This document shows, piece after piece, positions 60,698-64,000 of a DNA stretch of 64,000 nucleotides. The position numbers were made by a program, and so were the translations under genes. How positions within the stretch are numbered: position 1 is the first letter of the stretch; each line of letters begins with the position of its first letter. The stretch spans positions 1 through 64,000 of the forward strand of contig BQJS01000001.1 in NCBI GenBank assembly GCA_021604825.1, in the 5' to 3' direction. A model generated the notes under the pieces. The model ran no database searches. It was not told where the DNA came from and worked only from the letters and a program-made list of their open reading frames with translations. The DNA is from Phycisphaerae bacterium. Its GTDB lineage: Bacteria > Planctomycetota > Phycisphaerae > UBA1845.

Positions 60698-61705
60698 TCA
60701 TTGCAAAATTGTGCGTGGCCGTTTGATCGCCAGCCACACGCCGAAGAGTACGACAACGATGCAAATCGATTTGATCCAGGTGGCTGGCTCGTCGAACAGC
60801 AGGTATCCCCAGATGTTCGTCGTTGGCGGGACGATGAGCAAGAACATGGCCGTCTTGCCGGCGCCGAGAATCCGGATGCAAGTGTTGAACGCCACGATGC
60901 CGAACGCGGTGGCTGCGACGCCCATGTACGAAATGCACCCCCACCATGCCCACGATTGCTCGGCGAGTTGGTAGAAGGGTTCTTCGGTCATCGCCCATGG
61001 CACGCAGGCCAAGATGCCGAAAGTAAAGACGTAGATGCTGGCCATCACTGGGTTGTACTTGCGGTAGAGATCGCGCCCGAGCAAGGTGTAGGCCAGCCAT
61101 GCGAACGCTGCGCAAAGAATATACGTTTCGCCGCGTCCCCAGCCCGCCAGCGTCCAATTGCCTTTTTCGAGGGCGATGACGGTGATGCCGACGGCTGCGA
61201 TGATCCCGCCGATGAAGGTGTTTATCGTGATGCGTTCGCCGAGTAACAAACCGGCGCAGATGTTGATCATGATTGGCAAGGTCGCGAGCACGATGCTCGA
61301 AATGCCCGCCGGCGCGAGCGACAAACCGCAGAAGAACAGGTAGTGGTAAATGGTGACGCAGAGCAAACCCAGAACGAACATCCAAGCGTAGTCGCGGGCG
61401 GGTACCTTGCGCAATCGTTTGATCAGAAACAGCATCGGCGTCAGTGCGATCACGGCGGTGACAAACCGAAACATTGAGACAGTCATCGGGCCATTCGGTG
61501 TGACGGTCATCACATACTTGCCGGCCACAAATGAAAACGACCAACTGATCGGGATGAGGGTGGCGATGATGTAATGCCGCAAGCGCGGCGCGTGCGTTGG
61601 CGACTTGGAAGCATTGACGGTTCGTTTTGACTGATTGATTATTTCTGCGGGAGTCGTTGGTTGCGACGCGTTTGCAACGTTGGAATCGGTCGACGCTTGG
61701 GTCAT
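60698..61705 (-). CDS. EamA-family (DMT) transporter
   Basis: A 335-residue membrane protein with ten helices in two EamA repeats (RHYIIATLIPISWSFSFVAGKYV starts the first; ETYILCAAFAWLAYTLLGRDLY the second). Such proteins usually export amino acids or small metabolites; the substrate is not predictable. The first 40 residues are Ser/Thr/Ala-rich and polar. Its ATG overlaps the trmB stop (ATGA) on the minus strand, so it is coupled to the tRNA methyltransferase gene and followed closely by the DinB gene. Confidence 0.9.
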   Translation of the reverse strand: MTQASTDSNVANASQPTTPAEIINQSKRTVNASKSPTHAPRLRHYIIATLIPISWSFSFVAGKYVMTVTPNGPMTVSMFRFVTAVIALTPMLFLIKRLRKVPARDYAWMFVLGLLCVTIYHYLFFCGLSLAPAGISSIVLATLPIMINICAGLLLGERITINTFIGGIIAAVGITVIALEKGNWTLAGWGRGETYILCAAFAWLAYTLLGRDLYRKYNPVMASIYVFTFGILACVPWAMTEEPFYQLAEQSWAWWGCISYMGVAATAFGIVAFNTCIRILGAGKTAMFLLIVPPTTNIWGYLLFDEPATWIKSICIVVVLFGVWLAIKRPRTILQ

Positions 61706-62313
61706 GTAAGCTTTCGGTACGCGAGGCTATAGATGGTGCGCCCTTCTTCACGGTACTTGATTTCGAAATTGGTCTGGGCGGATGCTTCGACGATTCCGAA
61801 CTCGGGGTCGTCATATTCGGTACGTTCGATGCCCTTGGCTTGTTCCATCAATTCTGAAATCCACTCGAAGTATTCTGCGTGATCGGTTTGGATCGCCCAA
61901 CGGGCACCGGGAATCAGGGAGCGGATCGCCGCAGCGATGAAATCTTTCTGAAAAAGTCGGCGACGGTGGTGGCGTTTCTTGGGCCAAGGGTCGGGATGGT
62001 AGATGTGCAGCGCCGAGAGGCAGCCGGGCGGGAGATGTTGGATGACGAAATCTCGGGCGTCGGTGCGCATGATGCGGACGTTCAGCGCGCCACGCCGGGC
62101 CATCCGGTCGGCAGCGAATTTGAAGTATTTGTTCGCCCACTCGATCCCCAGCAGGCGAAGATCGGGATTATCCAAAGCCCTTCGGAGGATGAATCCGCCC
62201 TTACCACAGCCGATTTCCAGTTCAAAGGGCCCGTTCTTTCCGAACGTGGATTGGGCGTCGAACAGGGTGTCCGCGGGCGGTGGGTTGGCGATGATGTCTT
62301 CGGTGGTGGCCAT
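61702..62313 (-). CDS. trmB: tRNA (guanine-N7-)-methyltransferase
   Basis: A 203-residue class I methyltransferase making m7G46 in tRNA with S-adenosylmethionine. The SAM-binding motif is LEIGCGKGGFILRRA at about residue 31, then LGIEWANKYFKFAADRM, and the TrmB signature YHPDPWPKKRHHRRRLFQ; the end TNFEIKYREEGRTIYSLAYRKL is also typical. The start at 62313 (MATTED) is the first that avoids a long non-conserved N terminus; another ATG lies nine bases upstream. The gene is divergent from the YggS-type gene and heads the operon with eamA, dinB and the DUF6487 gene. Confidence 0.93.
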   Translation of the reverse strand: MATTEDIIANPPPADTLFDAQSTFGKNGPFELEIGCGKGGFILRRALDNPDLRLLGIEWANKYFKFAADRMARRGALNVRIMRTDARDFVIQHLPPGCLSALHIYHPDPWPKKRHHRRRLFQKDFIAAAIRSLIPGARWAIQTDHAEYFEWISELMEQAKGIERTEYDDPEFGIVEASAQTNFEIKYREEGRTIYSLAYRKLT

Positions 62314-62437
62314 CACCGCCATCGTGTCGATGTCGACCGAATTCGTCAACCGGTGCGAGGGGTCGCGATTCGGTTTGCGATTTCGGTTCGCGGGAATTAA
62401 GGTTGTAGTGAGCCGGATGGGACGGCTGCGAGGCGAC

Positions 62438-63205
62438 ATGTCGGAATACTCCAAACAACTCGAAGCAAACCTGCAACGCATCCAGGGCGGTGTTCATGAG
62501 GCCTGCGAGAAAGCCAACCGCCGACCCGACGAAATCAAGATTGTGGCTGTCACCAAGTACGCCACGCTCGATGTGGTTAAAGACATTGTCGATCTGGGGC
62601 TTTCCGAATTGGGCGAGAGCAAGGCGCAGGAGTTAGCCGCCCGGGGCGAAGCGATTCACGAGTTCCTCTCCACTCGCGCCCGCGACATGCAAGCAGGAGC
62701 GATGCCGAGACCCAAGTGGCATATGGTTGGCCATCTTCAACGCAACAAGGTGCGATTGGTGCTGCCTTGGGTTGAGATGATTCACTCGGTGGACAGTTTG
62801 CGACTGGGTGAAGAAATCAGTGCCGAAGCCGTGAACCGCGACTGCGAAGTTGATGTGCTGATGCAGGTTAATTCTAGCAATGAGGCGTCGAAGTTCGGCG
62901 TGGCTGTTGGCGCTGCGACGCACCTAGCCGAGATGATCGCTACGCTCCCCAACGTCAATCTTTGCGGACTCATGACGATGGCGCCGCTGACCGATGATCG
63001 CGATGCGATATACGATTGCTTCATGCGTTGTCGCGAGCTTTACGATGAGATTACCCACGAGGTTGAAGTTGGCGAACACTTCCGTCATCTGTCGATGGGC
63101 ATGAGTCGCGACTTTGACATTGCGATTGGCTGCGGGGCGACAATTCTTAGAATTGGTAGTGCGCTGACCGAAGGCCTGCCGACGACTGCGCCCGCAACAA
63201 CTTGA
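62438..63205 (+). CDS. YggS-family PLP homeostasis protein
   Basis: A 255-residue TIM-barrel-like PLP-binding protein, thought to regulate pyridoxal phosphate balance and amino-acid homeostasis. The PLP lysine lies in KIVAVTKYAT near residue 33. Other family segments are LGESKAQEL (with Ser-Lys in place of the usual Asn-Arg), WHMVGHLQRNKV, SSNEASKFGV and, near the C terminus, SMGMSRDFDIAIGCGATILR. The start at 62438 follows GAGG closely; a reading from 62417 adds seven residues. It is divergent from trmB and upstream of the cobalamin riboswitch. Confidence 0.93.
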   Translation: MSEYSKQLEANLQRIQGGVHEACEKANRRPDEIKIVAVTKYATLDVVKDIVDLGLSELGESKAQELAARGEAIHEFLSTRARDMQAGAMPRPKWHMVGHLQRNKVRLVLPWVEMIHSVDSLRLGEEISAEAVNRDCEVDVLMQVNSSNEASKFGVAVGAATHLAEMIATLPNVNLCGLMTMAPLTDDRDAIYDCFMRCRELYDEITHEVEVGEHFRHLSMGMSRDFDIAIGCGATILRIGSALTEGLPTTAPATT

Positions 63206-63238
63206 TCCCACCGGACTTGCCATCATTTTTCAAAATCC

Positions 63239-63268
63239 TTGACATGAAAGCACGGCAACGTTGATAAT
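63239..63268 (+). promoter_or_regulatory. Near-consensus sigma-70 promoter of the riboswitch transcript
   Basis: TTGACA (63239-63244) is followed after 18 bases by GATAAT (63263-63268). Transcription would start near 63275, just at the 5' edge of the cobalamin riboswitch. Confidence 0.75.
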
Positions 63269-63269
63269 G

Positions 63270-63530
63270 CCGCCGGTTGCTGGTGGCTTGGCATCGGATG
63301 TGTCAGGCAGAATCGGGAATCCGGTGAGAATCCGGAACAGACCCGCTACTGTGACCGGGAACGAACGCTGCATAACGCCATTGTTCGCACACCTCGAAGG
63401 TGGTCGTCGCCGATTGGGGCGGCTTGCGATTGAGAAGGCGCGGCTAGTAGGACCGATTGACGCTTGTATACAAGTCTCAACTTGTATGACAAGTGTTGAT
63501 TTGCCCGGAAGTCAGGAGACCGGCCAGTGA
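63270..63530 (+). ncRNA. Cobalamin (B12) riboswitch
   Basis: The conserved core is evident: GGGAATCCGGTGAGAATCCG followed by GAACAGACCCGCTACTGTGA (63315-63354) and, downstream, the B12 box AAGTCAGGAGACCGGCC at about 63509-63525 with the pairing GCCCGG just before it. Between core and box lies an unusually long peripheral part (about 150 bases) with a perfect palindrome CTTGTATACAAG at 63463-63474 and a near copy directly after. The riboswitch would control the gene starting at 63884 at a distance of about 350 bases. Binding of adenosylcobalamin usually reduces expression; whether by termination or by blocking the ribosome site is not clear here. Confidence 0.95.
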
Positions 63531-63883
63531 ACCTTTCGCCTTCGGTTTGTACCCATTGAATCGGGCCGTTCGTTTTGCACGGGCGCTGATTTGCTGGGGC
63601 GGCTGAGGTTGGGGCCTTCGAGGATAAGGGCTCATGGCTATCTGCGCAAGATTCTCTTGGTGCGTTTCGCGCTTTAAACGCCATCTATTCTCTCAACCCA
63701 TTGAAACTGCTTTCTGCTTGCGGGCGAGGTGTGCTGTCGATCGATGGCGTGGCTTGTTTGTGAAGTGGCGGTGGTTCACCTCTGTTGATGCAAACCGAAG
63801 CGGTCGTATGGCGCGCCCGAAGTGCGCGCATCGTGCGGCTGACGGTCGTGCCCGATTGGTTCGGGCCCATCAGGAGGTGGATC
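63531..63883 (+). other. Leader between riboswitch and the partial gene
   Basis: 353 bp without a convincing gene. An open frame from 63632 runs on to the window end but its product is Trp/Arg/Cys-rich and not protein-like, and the frame at 63884 has the better ribosome site. I see no clear terminator hairpin with T tract here. Confidence 0.5.
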
Positions 63884-64000
63884 ATGTTGTTGGGAAGAAG
63901 TCGGATTGGAATTGTGTTGTCGGTGTTGGTGCCATTGTGTGGCACTTTTGGAGTTTCTTCGGCGCGCGGCGCGCTGGCGTTCACGCCGTCTCCGGGTTGG
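63884..64000 (+). CDS. Exported protein, 3' end beyond the window, under B12 riboswitch control
   Basis: Only 39 codons are visible. They encode a clear signal peptide: LLGRSR, a hydrophobic core IGIVLSVLVPLCGTFGV, and a likely cleavage after SSARG or ALA. The ATG at 63884 follows AGGAGGT by about five bases, a very good ribosome site. The rest of the gene lies past the right edge, so function is unknown. The upstream cobalamin riboswitch suggests a role in B12 or corrinoid uptake, storage or a B12-sparing pathway. Confidence 0.7.
   Translation, partial: MLLGRSRIGIVLSVLVPLCGTFGVSSARGALAFTPSPGW

Noticed and set aside
60684..61814. 376-codon open frame on the minus strand
   Set aside because: Overlaps the EamA transporter in another frame; Arg/His-rich and without hydrophobic helices.
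63632..64000. Open frame running to the window end behind the riboswitch
   Set aside because: Product is rich in Trp, Arg and Cys; the competing frame at 63884 has AGGAGGT and a proper signal peptide.
1..64000. tRNA or rRNA genes
   Set aside because: No T-arm/acceptor pattern or rRNA core sequence was found by reading the gaps; a covariance scan would be the decisive check.

Overview
The window reads as a chromosomal segment of a Planctomycetota bacterium, most likely of the Phycisphaerae type. The lineage call is inference from several family habits seen together: at least four proteins with the short zinc ribbon CxxCxYxLxG...CPECG, a secreted protein ending in dockerin-like GDLDxDGDVDLDDYA repeats, a SusD-like protein carrying six disulfide-rich GACCxxDGxC repeats, and an H-Xn-DG pseudopilin-like protein behind an ECF sigma factor. 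There are no rRNA or tRNA genes and no CRISPR array that I can see.

Layout. 0.1-3.0 kb: minus-strand, tightly coupled small genes resembling the gp25-gp26-gp27 segment of Mu-like phages, followed by a suppressor-of-fused-like gene. 3.2-13.1 kb: zinc-ribbon membrane protein, 4-hydroxyphenylpyruvate dioxygenase, an organophosphate-type MFS transporter, a DUF47/PiT phosphate uptake pair, an AI-2E-family protein, a membrane protein and a second suppressor-of-fused-like protein. 13.4-24.4 kb: secreted dockerin-type protein, basic AT-hook protein, TerB-like protein, NrdR, an RNase Z-like hydrolase, a 31-residue hydrophobic peptide gene with its own terminator, a GAF-sigma54 activator, an acetyltransferase, an L,D-transpeptidase, and an ECF sigma factor with a candidate membrane anti-sigma protein. 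24.5-29.2 kb: two leucine/acyl-CoA catabolism genes with a SusD-like lipoprotein between them. 29.4-41.1 kb: regulators, PEP carboxykinase, cytidylate kinase, topoisomerase I, LepA.

41.2-43.0 kb holds a compact three-gene cassette of unknown function (TIGR04255-type protein plus two small proteins), slightly AT-richer to the eye than its flanks, with a 9-C homopolymer inside the second gene. 43.4-49.6 kb is a purine-catabolism type cluster: a one-chain molybdenum hydroxylase of the selenium-dependent xanthine dehydrogenase type, a YgeY-type hydrolase, a YgeW-type carbamoyltransferase and carbamate kinase. Together these could turn purine nitrogen into carbamoyl phosphate and then ATP. A coupled pair of metallopeptidase-like genes (PepF, DUF885) follows. 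53.4-63.2 kb: phosphoglycerate mutase, an ABC exporter operon, and a trmB-eamA-dinB-DUF6487 operon divergent from a YggS-type PLP protein.

The right edge holds a textbook cobalamin riboswitch behind a near-consensus sigma-70 promoter, leading to a secreted protein cut by the window end. Two families of short dispersed inverted repeats sit mostly between convergent genes: one is ATTCCC-N8-GGGAAT (dRS3-like), the other pairs a GGTGCCCC arm with a GGGGGACTGAC arm.
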